From CALCKU01 sp964571595 (GTDB lineage Bacteria > Pseudomonadota > Alphaproteobacteria > Caulobacterales > Maricaulaceae): a stretch of DNA of 33,030 nt. How positions within the stretch are numbered: the stretch's first letter is position 1; every line of letters begins with the position of its first letter. Below the pieces are notes generated by a model. The model searched no databases, was not told the DNA's origin, and saw nothing but the letters and a program-made list of their open reading frames with translations. This document shows, piece by piece, positions 1 through 7,578 of the stretch. Made by a program: the position numbers and the translations under genes. The DNA lies in the NCBI GenBank assembly GCA_964571595.1, contig CAZNCJ010000022.1, positions 1 to 33,030 of the forward strand, in the 5' to 3' direction.

Positions 1-647
1 CCGGGCATGGCGCGCACCTCATAAAAGCGCTTTAAGGCATTTGAGAGCAGGCGGGATTTGATATCCGGGAAATGCACATTGACAATCTGGGTCATCGTCT
101 CTTCGTCCGGGAATTGGATGTAATGGAAAAAACAGCGACGTAGGAAAGCATCTGGCAGGTCTTTTTCATTATTTGAGGTGATAATGATGATCGGACGGTT
201 TTTCGCGGTAATGGTCTGGCCTGTCTCATAGACATGAAAGCTCATTTTATCGAGTTCATGGAGCAAATCATTGGGAAATTCGATATCAGCCTTGTCAATT
301 TCATCAATTAAGAGAATAGGGCGCTTTTTGCTCTCAAAGGCCTCCCATAATTTGCCCTTATTAATATAGTTGGAAATATCATGGACGCGGTCTTCGCCTA
401 GCTGACTATCGCGCAGGCGGGCCACGGCGTCATATTCATACAGGCCTTGCTGGGCCTTGGTTGTGGATTTGATATTCCATTCAAGCAGGGGGGTCTTAAG
501 GCCTTTGGCGATTTCATGGGCCAGAACGGTTTTACCTGTACCGGGCTCACCTTTAATTAAAAGGGGGCGTTCGAGAATAATCGCGGCATTGACGGCCATT
601 TTAAGGTCTTGCGTTGCGACGTAATCTTTTGTGCCTTCGAATTTCAT
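1..647 (-). CDS. MoxR-family AAA+ ATPase (3' end outside window)
   Basis: A minus-strand reading frame opens with ATG at 645-647 and stays open to the window edge, giving 215 codons. Seen: Walker A GEPGTGKT at residues 33-40, a Walker B region LLIDEIDKA near residue 115, and a sensor-1-like stretch IIITSNNEKDLPDAFLRR further on. The start is supported by an AAGGAAG ribosome site just upstream. Known: the MoxR family are AAA+ chaperone-like ATPases that usually work with a von Willebrand factor A partner encoded next door, often in maturation of metalloenzymes or complexes. The N-terminal style (KFEGTKDYVATQDLKMAV) resembles the CoxD/MoxR-type ATPases common in Alphaproteobacteria. The partner gene would lie to the left, outside the window, so its target cannot be named. 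The C-terminal lid is missing only because of the window boundary. Confidence 0.9.
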   Translation of the reverse strand, partial: MKFEGTKDYVATQDLKMAVNAAIILERPLLIKGEPGTGKTVLAHEIAKGLKTPLLEWNIKSTTKAQQGLYEYDAVARLRDSQLGEDRVHDISNYINKGKLWEAFESKKRPILLIDEIDKADIEFPNDLLHELDKMSFHVYETGQTITAKNRPIIIITSNNEKDLPDAFLRRCFFHYIQFPDEETMTQIVNVHFPDIKSRLLSNALKRFYEVRAMP

Positions 648-824
648 AGTTCTTCCTTAAAATTAGGCGCTCTAGCGCGCTCTAAGCCCTGCGGTATATT
701 TATCAAGCTCTTCCTAAGCCTCGCAAGCGTGATTATCAAGCCTGAACCGGGCGAGATAGCAAAATTCACATGGGTGACGAATTATTAGCCTCAAAAGGAC
801 TTTATCAATTTGTGATCAAGATGT

Positions 825-856
825 TTGTTGCGTTGAATCACAGGCGGATATATATG
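825..856 (+). promoter_or_regulatory. candidate dksA promoter
   Basis: The 280 bp between the divergent ATPase and dksA starts (648-927) hold no convincing gene. Two overlapping sigma-70-like options are visible: TTGTTG at 825-830 with TATATA at 849-854 (18 bp apart), or TTGCGT at 828-833 with TATATG at 851-856 (17 bp apart). Either would leave a leader of about 65-70 nt before dksA. This is a consensus reading only. Confidence 0.25.
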
Positions 857-927
857 AGGCGCAGAATCTAGCCCTTAGGCGCGGTTTAATACGCTCTACC
901 AAGAGGGTGACAGAGTTTGGAGGTTTT

Positions 928-1380
928 ATGGCAAAGGCAAAATCGAAAACGAAGGCGAAAACAAAAAGAGTAGTCAAAGTGCCGGCAAATTATAAGCCAA
1001 CGGACGAAGAAAAGTTCATGTCTCCGAAAATGCGCGAATATTTCCGCCAAAAGCTCTTGGCGTGGAAGGCGGATATTGTCGAGCAAACCCGCGAAACAGT
1101 TGCTTTTTTGCAAAAAGAGAATGTCTCACATCCTGATCCGGCTGATACGGCTGCGGCCAATGCAGACCGCCAGCTAGAATTACGTACACGCGACCGCCTG
1201 CGTAAATTGGTCAACAAAATCGACAAAGCCTTAGCGCGTGTAGAAAATGGCACTTACGGCTATTGCGAGGAAACGGGCGATCCGATCCGTGTGGGACGCT
1301 TAGAAGCCCGTCCCATCGCGACATTGTCTATAGAGGCCCAAGAAATGCATGAGCGTGGAGAACGTACCCGCGCGGGCTAG
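928..1380 (+). CDS. dksA: RNA polymerase-binding transcription factor DksA (single-Cys type)
   Basis: A 150-residue protein of the DksA/TraR family, which binds RNA polymerase through the secondary channel and, with ppGpp, adjusts rRNA and stress-gene transcription. Seen: a basic N-terminus rich in Lys and Ala, a helical coiled-coil region at about residues 30-105 carrying the tip motif DPADTA (70-75, fitting DxxDxA), and the C-terminal globular region with YGYCEETGDPI and RLEARPIATLS. Only Cys113 remains of the four zinc-finger cysteines of E. coli DksA; the others are Thr, Ser and Ala. Known: reduced-cysteine DksA forms exist in Alphaproteobacteria. An in-frame GTG at 907 would add seven residues, but ATG 928 has TGGAGG at 918-923 at ideal spacing and is preferred. 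The gene is convergent with the DUF885 gene, with 25 bp between the stops. Confidence 0.93.
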   Translation: MAKAKSKTKAKTKRVVKVPANYKPTDEEKFMSPKMREYFRQKLLAWKADIVEQTRETVAFLQKENVSHPDPADTAAANADRQLELRTRDRLRKLVNKIDKALARVENGTYGYCEETGDPIRVGRLEARPIATLSIEAQEMHERGERTRAG

Positions 1381-1414
1381 AGGTTTTCTCGCGGGCCAGT
1401 GGCTTCTAGCTTTT
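1376..1414 (+). terminator. possible terminator between convergent dksA and DUF885 genes
   Basis: GCTAGA (1376-1381) pairs with TCTAGC (1405-1410), followed by four T. The dksA stop codon lies in the left arm and the opposing gene's stop codon lies in the right arm. A smaller GCC-AGT-GGC hairpin sits inside, and CCCGCG (1367-1372)/CGCGGG (1390-1395) offers an alternative fold. The stem is short and the T-run weak, so this is tentative. Confidence 0.25.
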
Positions 1415-3304
1415 GGATTGGATCCAACCGTCCACCAGTTCTTCTAATATGATGAGGGGGACGGAGCCATTTGCGAGCACAACATCATGGAACTCGCGGA
1501 TTTTGAAATCTTCGCCTAAGGCGTCTTCGGCCTTTTTGCGCAAGTCCTGAATTTTAATCATGCCGATTTTATAGGCGGTGGCTTGGCCGGGCCAGACAAT
1601 ATAGCGGTCAATTTCTGCCCGCACATCGCCTTCGGGATTGGGAATGTTATCCAGATAATATTGTACCGCCTGTGCACGGGTCCATTTTTTGGCATGTATG
1701 CCCGTATCGACAACAAGGCGGGCTGCGCGGAATATTTCCATAGAGAGCCGTCCGAAATCCTTATACGGGTCGGTGTAGAGGCCTAATTCTTTTGGCAGGC
1801 TTTCCGAGTAGAGCGCCCAGCCTTCTATATAGCTGGTATAACCGCCTAGAGTTCTGAATTTGGGTAGGTCTTGAAACTCTTGGGCCAGCGCGATTTGCAT
1901 GTGATGGCCGGGTATGCCTTCGTGATAGGCAAGAGCCTGCATAAGATAGGTGGGTTGCTCGGCTACGTCACGCAGATTGATATAATAAGTCCCGGGCCGC
2001 GAGCCATCCAGCGCTGGTTGGTTATAAAACGCTCCGAAAGCTGTGTCCTCCCTGAAAGGTTCCACGCGTTTGACGATCATATCAGCTTTGGGTTTGGTGA
2101 CGAATAAATCATCCATCATAGCTTTCATTTCATTGATTATGCTTGTCGCTTCATCAATATATTTCGCCCGTCCTGCATCCGTATTGGGATAGACAAATTG
2201 CGGGTCATTTCGCAAAAAGTCATAGAAGTCCTTTAAACTGCCCTTAAAATCGAGCTGGTCCATGATTTGCTGCATTTCGCTCTGGATGCGCGCGACTTCC
2301 TTTAGACCCAGCGCATGTATTTCGTCCGCACTCATATCGGTCGTGGTGTAATGTTTGAGGCGGCTTTGATAATAATCTGCCCCGCGCGGTAGCTTCCAGA
2401 CACCGTCATCTTCGCTCGCACCTGCGGCGTGAATAGAAAACATATCTATGAGCTTTAAATAGGCCGGTTGCACATGATCGAGTAGGGCTTGACGGGCCTG
2501 ATTTATCAGGGTCGATTTTTCATCCTCCGTAATATCCAGCCCGCCTATTTTGGTTTTTATGTCCGCAAATAAGGGGCTGTCCTTCCCAGTCGTGAAAGGC
2601 TCGCCGGTAATGATATTTTGGGTGGCTTGGCTAATTTTTTCATAAACGAAAAGTGGTAGGCTGATCCCGGCAGCGTATTGGGCTTGGGCACGCTCACTGT
2701 GCTGGTCCATAAATGTTGGGACGGCTTTTAAGCGGGCTATATAGGCTTGAGCATCTTCGACTTTTTCGACGTTGTGGAAATTTATTAAAAATGAAGGCAG
2801 GTCAGAATGCGGCCCACTCATATGTTGAAAGACATATTCGTGATCGGCAAATTCATGCGTGGCTAATTCGGCCTGGGTTGCAAACTCATATAACCGGTAT
2901 GAGAGGCGCGTGGATGGATCGAGCCTGTCTATGTCAAAATTTGCGTGCATATCTTCAAGCCAGGCTTGGGCAAGGGCTGCGCTCTCATCCATGGCCAATT
3001 GAGAGACATCATCGAGTTTGTCTTGAGCATTTTTACGCCCCAGATAGGTTTGCGTCATGGGCGTGCGGGCCAGCTCATCCTCAAATCTAGCTTCAAACCA
3101 TGCATTTACAGCCTTGCTTTGTATGTCTATTCGTTCTTGTTTCGTGACTTTTTGTTCGCCCGGATTTTGGCACCCATTTAACATACTCGCACCTAGGAGC
3201 ATGCATCCGCTCACCACGATTAGCTTGAGCGTGTCTGTTTTTGTAAGCATACCTCTTTGCCTTTTGTCTTTGGGGCTATTTAAGGGGGATGTTTGGTCAA
3301 ACAT
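1406..3304 (-). CDS. DUF885-family putative metallopeptidase, lipoprotein
   Basis: A 632-residue protein of the DUF885 family, predicted zinc-dependent peptidases whose substrates are mostly unknown. Seen: the gluzincin-like motif HEGIPGHH at 461-468, followed by EGWALYSE at 494-501, which probably supplies a further zinc ligand. Near the N-terminus a hydrophobic stretch ends in a lipobox-like LNGC with Cys45, which suggests export and lipid anchoring. The start at 3304 has AGGA seven bases upstream. A second ATG at 3250 (residue 19) gives a more typical short signal sequence, but its GAGG lies only one base away; either could be used. The gene is single, facing away from cckA and convergent with dksA. 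The fold family is well supported; the cellular role is unknown. Confidence 0.85.
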   Translation of the reverse strand: MFDQTSPLNSPKDKRQRGMLTKTDTLKLIVVSGCMLLGASMLNGCQNPGEQKVTKQERIDIQSKAVNAWFEARFEDELARTPMTQTYLGRKNAQDKLDDVSQLAMDESAALAQAWLEDMHANFDIDRLDPSTRLSYRLYEFATQAELATHEFADHEYVFQHMSGPHSDLPSFLINFHNVEKVEDAQAYIARLKAVPTFMDQHSERAQAQYAAGISLPLFVYEKISQATQNIITGEPFTTGKDSPLFADIKTKIGGLDITEDEKSTLINQARQALLDHVQPAYLKLIDMFSIHAAGASEDDGVWKLPRGADYYQSRLKHYTTTDMSADEIHALGLKEVARIQSEMQQIMDQLDFKGSLKDFYDFLRNDPQFVYPNTDAGRAKYIDEATSIINEMKAMMDDLFVTKPKADMIVKRVEPFREDTAFGAFYNQPALDGSRPGTYYINLRDVAEQPTYLMQALAYHEGIPGHHMQIALAQEFQDLPKFRTLGGYTSYIEGWALYSESLPKELGLYTDPYKDFGRLSMEIFRAARLVVDTGIHAKKWTRAQAVQYYLDNIPNPEGDVRAEIDRYIVWPGQATAYKIGMIKIQDLRKKAEDALGEDFKIREFHDVVLANGSVPLIILEELVDGWIQSKS

Positions 3305-3491
3305 GTCTGTTCCTAAATAAGGGTTGCCTCTTGCGTAAGATTAGGGGCAAGTTGAGGTGTATTATCAAGTGAAAAATGCTCTTTAATTGGATTTGGGTAA
3401 AAAAGAGGGCAAATTAAAGCGATTCATTAAATCATAGGCCCCATAAGGGTTTTTATCTTCTAACCCGTCCTTTTTCTTCTAAGGTGAGATA

Positions 3492-6077
3492 ATGGTGTTA
3501 GTGATTCGAGACGAGGAAAATTTGGACGAGAATTATAACGTCTTACCATCAAGACAAAAGGGACGCATTGGGCGTTTCTTACGCGCAGTCTTTTTTACGG
3601 TTCTGATCATCATTGTTATCGCAGCGATGTGCGTGGCGGCCTATAACGCTACGCGTTTGGGTTGGACGGCCATGGTTATGATGGGCGGTATCGGCCTTGC
3701 CGGATTTTTGGGGCTCTTATCATATTTGTCCGAGCGTCGTTCCCAAGAGAGCTTGCAGGCCCAAGCCTTTTCGCAATCCGATATTTATGTCAGCGCTTTT
3801 ATGAACGGGCCAGAGCCGTCCCTCTTGGTCAAAAACGGAAAACCGTTCAAGGCCAATGAAGCCTATATGGACTTAGCCCGATCTGTTATGGCGATTGGTA
3901 TTAGCGAAGCCCCCCCTTCTGTTGACCGGATTTTTGGCGCTGGAGGGAAGGAAACATCCTCTGCTATATTCCGCTTGCATCATTTACGCAGTGAGAGTGT
4001 CTCGGCAGAAGAGTATATTGATATGGTGGATGATGGCGGTGATTTAAGACGGTTTCGCCTCTTTGTAGCCCTATTGGACGATATGCAGCTCTGGCAGATT
4101 TCTGACGTAACCGATAAAACCCAAGCGCGCGCTTCGGCCCTTGTAAATGCGCCCGTGGGATTAATGACTGTTGATGAGGACGGCCATGTTTTGGCTTGTA
4201 ATCATATATTAGAGCGTTGGATTGGGGTGGAGACGGGAGGAGAGCCTGACCATTTACGCGAGATAATCCAAGACAGTGCTGCCGTATTGGATGTCGAGCA
4301 TGATGTTGGGCGCATAATTCGCTCAGATACACGACTGATTACGCAAAAAGGTGTTGTCACGCCCATAATTTTAACCGCCACATGGCAGATGTTAAATAAT
4401 GGCGATAAAGTCGCCTCCATTGCACTTTACGGTCATTCCAGCATTGGCATGCAAGCCACTTCAAGCTTCTCGCCTCGTGTGGACGCCACAAAATCCGGTG
4501 CAGCCTTATCTGGAACGTCTTCTGCTGTCATTGCCCAATACGGTCTGAATGACGGTGTGCTCACCAATCAGAAAAATTTCTCGCAAGCGCCAATTGCCAT
4601 ATTAATGTTACAAGGCGAAATACTCTCAAAAGCTCTGATACGCAAAGCCAATCCGGCCTTTGAAGATATGAGCCAAGGTCTTTTTTGGCGAGATACGGCC
4701 TTTGATGAAGTTTTCGAAGATGGCTCTTTTGGTGATGATGATATGCTTGCCGCTTCTTCTGAGGGTATACCATTTGATGCGCGTTTGGCTGGCAAAGATA
4801 AAAAACCGGTCAGTGTCTATATTACCAATGACCCGGAAGACAGAACGCGCCGTTGGGCCTATCTTGTAGATATTTCCGTAAGAAAGTCGTTGGAAGACCA
4901 GCTATTACAATCACAAAAAATGCAAGCTATTGGTCAGCTCGCGGCAGGCGTGGCGCATGATTTCAACAATCTTCTAACGACGATAAGATTAAATACAGAC
5001 GAGTTACTGGGCCGCCATCCGGTCGGTGATCCTTCTTATAGAGAGCTGCACGACATTAATACAACTGTGAACCGCGCAGCGGCACTGGTTAAAAAATTAC
5101 TCGCCTTTTCGCGCAAGCAGACCCTACGCATGGAATTATTGAATATAACCGATACACTCTCAGACCTTTCTGTGCCTTTGCGTCGCTCTCTCGGGGAGCG
5201 GGTAAAGCTAAATGTCGTACATGGTCGGGGCCTGCCATATGTCAGGGCGGATAAAAGCCAGCTCGATACAGTCTTGCTGAATTTCTGTGTAAATGCGCGC
5301 GATGCGATGGAAGAGCAGGGCGGCGGAGAGATAAATATTTCAACCAAGGCTGTTCAGAGACGCGTGCTCGAAGAGGCGGGTGTGCAAAACATAAAAGGCC
5401 AAGAATTTATCTGCCTGTCTTTCGCCGATACAGGCACAGGCATGACGGATGAGGTGAAGTCCAAAATTTTTGAACCCTTCTTTACTACCAAAGAGCAAGG
5501 CAAGGGGACGGGGCTGGGGCTGGCGACTGTTTACGGCATTATCGAGCAATTTGGCGGTTATCTCACCGTCGATAGTGTGCTTGGGGAGGGCACGACATTT
5601 AGAATATTCCTGCCCGTTGCTGAAAAAGCTGAAAATGAGAAGTTTGAACCCGTTAAAACCCCCAAGCCTGTTTCCAAACCTGTGGACCTTACCGGGCAAG
5701 GCAATATCCTATTTGTTGAGGACGAGGTTTCTGTGCGCACAATCGCGGCCAAGACCTTGCGTAAGCGAGGTTATAATGTCGTAGAAGCAGGGGACGGGGA
5801 AGAGGCATTTGAAATTCTTGAAGACACAGAAGAGCCTTTTGATCTTATGATTTCTGATGTGGTTATGCCTGCTATGGACGGGCCGACATTACTCAAGAAA
5901 GGACGAACTTTGCTTGGTGATGCCCGGATTGTATTTATTTCGGGCTATGCGGAGGAGGAGTTTTCTGATCTCTTATCAGAGGAACCTGATGTGACATTCT
6001 TGCCCAAGCCATTTACGCTTACGCAATTAGCAGAGAAGGTGAAAGCCGAAATCGGGGATAGTTATGGAGCACTTTAA
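3492..6077 (+). CDS. cckA: Hybrid sensor histidine kinase of the CckA type
   Basis: An 861-residue membrane hybrid kinase. In Caulobacter, CckA phosphorylates CtrA and CpdR through the phosphotransferase ChpT and sets the cell-cycle state. Seen in order: two transmembrane helices (about 32-51 and 59-79); three PAS-like segments (about 95-205, 209-315 and 360-465), of which the last two are divergent; an H-box GQLAAGVAHDFNNLL with His489; the ATPase domain with N-box NARD (601-604), DTGTG (646-650) and the GKGTGLGLATVYG region; and a C-terminal receiver with Asp789 as phosphoacceptor and Lys839. AAGGTGAG precedes the ATG. It is longer than Caulobacter CckA (about 690 residues), mainly in the sensory part, including a Ser/Ala-rich linker around 320-360. 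It lies just upstream of recA. Assignment as CckA rather than another PAS kinase rests on the whole architecture. Confidence 0.9.
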   Translation: MVLVIRDEENLDENYNVLPSRQKGRIGRFLRAVFFTVLIIIVIAAMCVAAYNATRLGWTAMVMMGGIGLAGFLGLLSYLSERRSQESLQAQAFSQSDIYVSAFMNGPEPSLLVKNGKPFKANEAYMDLARSVMAIGISEAPPSVDRIFGAGGKETSSAIFRLHHLRSESVSAEEYIDMVDDGGDLRRFRLFVALLDDMQLWQISDVTDKTQARASALVNAPVGLMTVDEDGHVLACNHILERWIGVETGGEPDHLREIIQDSAAVLDVEHDVGRIIRSDTRLITQKGVVTPIILTATWQMLNNGDKVASIALYGHSSIGMQATSSFSPRVDATKSGAALSGTSSAVIAQYGLNDGVLTNQKNFSQAPIAILMLQGEILSKALIRKANPAFEDMSQGLFWRDTAFDEVFEDGSFGDDDMLAASSEGIPFDARLAGKDKKPVSVYITNDPEDRTRRWAYLVDISVRKSLEDQLLQSQKMQAIGQLAAGVAHDFNNLLTTIRLNTDELLGRHPVGDPSYRELHDINTTVNRAAALVKKLLAFSRKQTLRMELLNITDTLSDLSVPLRRSLGERVKLNVVHGRGLPYVRADKSQLDTVLLNFCVNARDAMEEQGGGEINISTKAVQRRVLEEAGVQNIKGQEFICLSFADTGTGMTDEVKSKIFEPFFTTKEQGKGTGLGLATVYGIIEQFGGYLTVDSVLGEGTTFRIFLPVAEKAENEKFEPVKTPKPVSKPVDLTGQGNILFVEDEVSVRTIAAKTLRKRGYNVVEAGDGEEAFEILEDTEEPFDLMISDVVMPAMDGPTLLKKGRTLLGDARIVFISGYAEEEFSDLLSEEPDVTFLPKPFTLTQLAEKVKAEIGDSYGAL

Positions 6078-6121
6078 AAATACGATGAATATCGCTCGAA
6101 AATCGCGTTCTGCAAAAATTT

Positions 6122-6136
6122 GTTCTAATTTTGTTC
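6122..6136 (+). promoter_or_regulatory. SOS box (LexA operator) upstream of recA
   Basis: GTTC at 6122-6125 and GTTC at 6133-6136 are separated by exactly seven bases, matching the direct-repeat LexA site GTTC-N7-GTTC known in Alphaproteobacteria. It sits in the 173 bp gap between cckA and recA. A possible promoter overlaps its downstream side (TTGCTT at 6140-6145, TATGTA at 6163-6168, 17 bp apart), so LexA bound here would block recA transcription. A lone extra GAAC half-site occurs at 6155-6158. Confidence 0.8.
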
Positions 6137-6250
6137 TTTTTGCTTGCGCCATGAGAACAAAATATGTACACATGATTCACGGCAGTCCATTTGCAGCCGC
6201 GAAATTAACGATGATCGAAGGGCTCCGGTCATCACAGCTGGAGTATACAA

Positions 6251-7375
6251 ATGGCCAGAAATACAACACCGTTAAAAGTCGTGGGTAAAGCCGACGAGAA
6301 AAATAAGTCCGCAGCGCTTGATGCGGCCCTAAGTCAGATTGATCGGGCTTTTGGCAAAGGCGCTGTGATGAAACTTGGACAGAAAAACAGCATGGATGTC
6401 GAAGCGGTCTCTACGGGGTCGCTCGGTCTGGATATTGCCTTAGGAATAGGTGGATTGCCGCGCGGCCGAATTATTGAAATATACGGCCCGGAAAGCTCCG
6501 GTAAAACGACATTATCTCTGCACTGCGTAGCGGAAATCCAAAAACAGGGCGGAGTGGCTGCATTTGTCGATGCCGAACATGCGCTTGATCCTGTCTATGC
6601 GGGTAAATTGGGTGTTGATGTCAATGAGCTTTTGATTGCGCAGCCAGATACGGGTGAGCAAGGATTGGAAATTGCAGATACGTTGGTCCGCTCAGGTGCG
6701 ATTGATGTGTTGGTGATTGATTCAGTTGCCGCATTAACCCCGCGTGCAGAGCTTGAAGGTGATATGGGTGATAGCTTGCCGGGCTTACAGGCACGATTGA
6801 TGAGCCAGGCCTTACGTAAATTAACAGGTTCAATTGCCAAATCAGGATGTATGGTGATCTTTATCAACCAAATCCGTATGAAGATTGGCGTCATGTATGG
6901 CTCGCCTGAAACCACGACGGGCGGTAATGCTTTGAAATTTTATTCCTCTGTGCGCTTAGATATTCGCCGTATTGGCGCGATTAAATATCGCGACGAAGTG
7001 ATAGGAAATCAAACACGGGTGAAAGTCGTCAAAAACAAAGTCGCACCCCCTTTCCGCCAAGTTGAATTTGATATCATGTACGGAGAGGGCATTTCTAAGA
7101 CGGGTGAGCTGATTGATCTCGGTGTGAAGGCTGAAGTGGTTGAAAAGTCCGGTTCTTGGTATTCTTATGGTGATGAGCGCATTGGACAGGGGCGTGAAAA
7201 TGTCAGACGTTTCTTGTTAGATCATCCAGACATCGCCAATGAGATTGAAACAAAAATCCGCATGAATGAAGGTCTTATAGAAGATGAATTACTCATGCCA
7301 AAATCAGAAGAAGCCGAGCATAAGGAAGCTGATGAAGATCCGGATAATGTCAGTGCTATCGGTTTGGGGGCATAG
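6251..7375 (+). CDS. recA: Recombinase RecA
   Basis: A 374-residue RecA, the ATP-dependent strand-exchange protein that also triggers LexA self-cleavage in the SOS response. Seen: Walker A GPESSGKT (79-86), the MSQALRKLTG and INQIRMKIGVMYGSPE regions (ending in the loop 1 sequence), the TTGGNALKFY loop 2 region, and a strongly acidic C-terminal tail (EEAEHKEADEDPD) typical of the family. GGAG about eight bases before the ATG supports this start. The length is slightly above the usual 345-360. A LexA site lies upstream, and a strong terminator after the gene separates it from alaS. Confidence 0.98.
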   Translation: MARNTTPLKVVGKADEKNKSAALDAALSQIDRAFGKGAVMKLGQKNSMDVEAVSTGSLGLDIALGIGGLPRGRIIEIYGPESSGKTTLSLHCVAEIQKQGGVAAFVDAEHALDPVYAGKLGVDVNELLIAQPDTGEQGLEIADTLVRSGAIDVLVIDSVAALTPRAELEGDMGDSLPGLQARLMSQALRKLTGSIAKSGCMVIFINQIRMKIGVMYGSPETTTGGNALKFYSSVRLDIRRIGAIKYRDEVIGNQTRVKVVKNKVAPPFRQVEFDIMYGEGISKTGELIDLGVKAEVVEKSGSWYSYGDERIGQGRENVRRFLLDHPDIANEIETKIRMNEGLIEDELLMPKSEEAEHKEADEDPDNVSAIGLGA

Positions 7376-7381
7376 AAAGCC

Positions 7382-7439
7382 AAGGTTAAAAATCAATTCC
7401 AGGCCTTTATAATCCCGAACGCGGCCTGGATTTAACCTT
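7382..7439 (+). repeat. long bulged inverted repeat between recA and alaS
   Basis: The outer arms AAGGTTAAA (7382-7390) and TTTAACCTT (7431-7439) pair perfectly. The inner arms TCCAGGCC (7398-7405) and GGCCTGGA (7423-7430) also pair perfectly. A seven-base bulge (7391-7397) lies on the left side only, and the loop is 17 nt. It starts six bases after the recA stop codon and has no T-run, so it may be an mRNA 3' stabilising hairpin, the first part of a double terminator, or a protein-binding site. Confidence 0.6.
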
Positions 7440-7487
7440 ATAAGGTGATTTTTCCCAATATCCCATCCGAAATCATCTTATGAGACC

Positions 7488-7520
7488 AAAAGAGCGCTTG
7501 GCTTTGTCCGGCGCTCTTTT
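7488..7520 (+). terminator. intrinsic terminator downstream of recA
   Basis: AAAAGAGCGC (7488-7497) pairs with GCGCTCTTTT (7511-7520), giving a 10 bp stem with a 13 nt loop and a run of T on the 3' side. This is a textbook Rho-independent terminator and should uncouple recA from alaS, which starts 59 bp further on. Confidence 0.8.
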
Positions 7521-7578
7521 TATATGCAGTATACATAAATTTGCATGCATATCATTGGAAAGTGGGATATAAATCTAC

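Noticed and set aside
770..871. 33-codon frame in the gap upstream of dksA
   Set aside because: It lacks a ribosome site, overlaps the likely dksA promoter and has no recognisable family sequence.
3414..3430. TTAA...TTAA pair before cckA as a CtrA box
   Set aside because: The spacing is nine bases, not the seven of the CtrA consensus, and TTAA is common in this AT-rich gap.
6064..6288. 74-codon frame across the cckA-recA gap
   Set aside because: It covers the SOS box and the recA ribosome site and start in another frame, and has no protein-like features.
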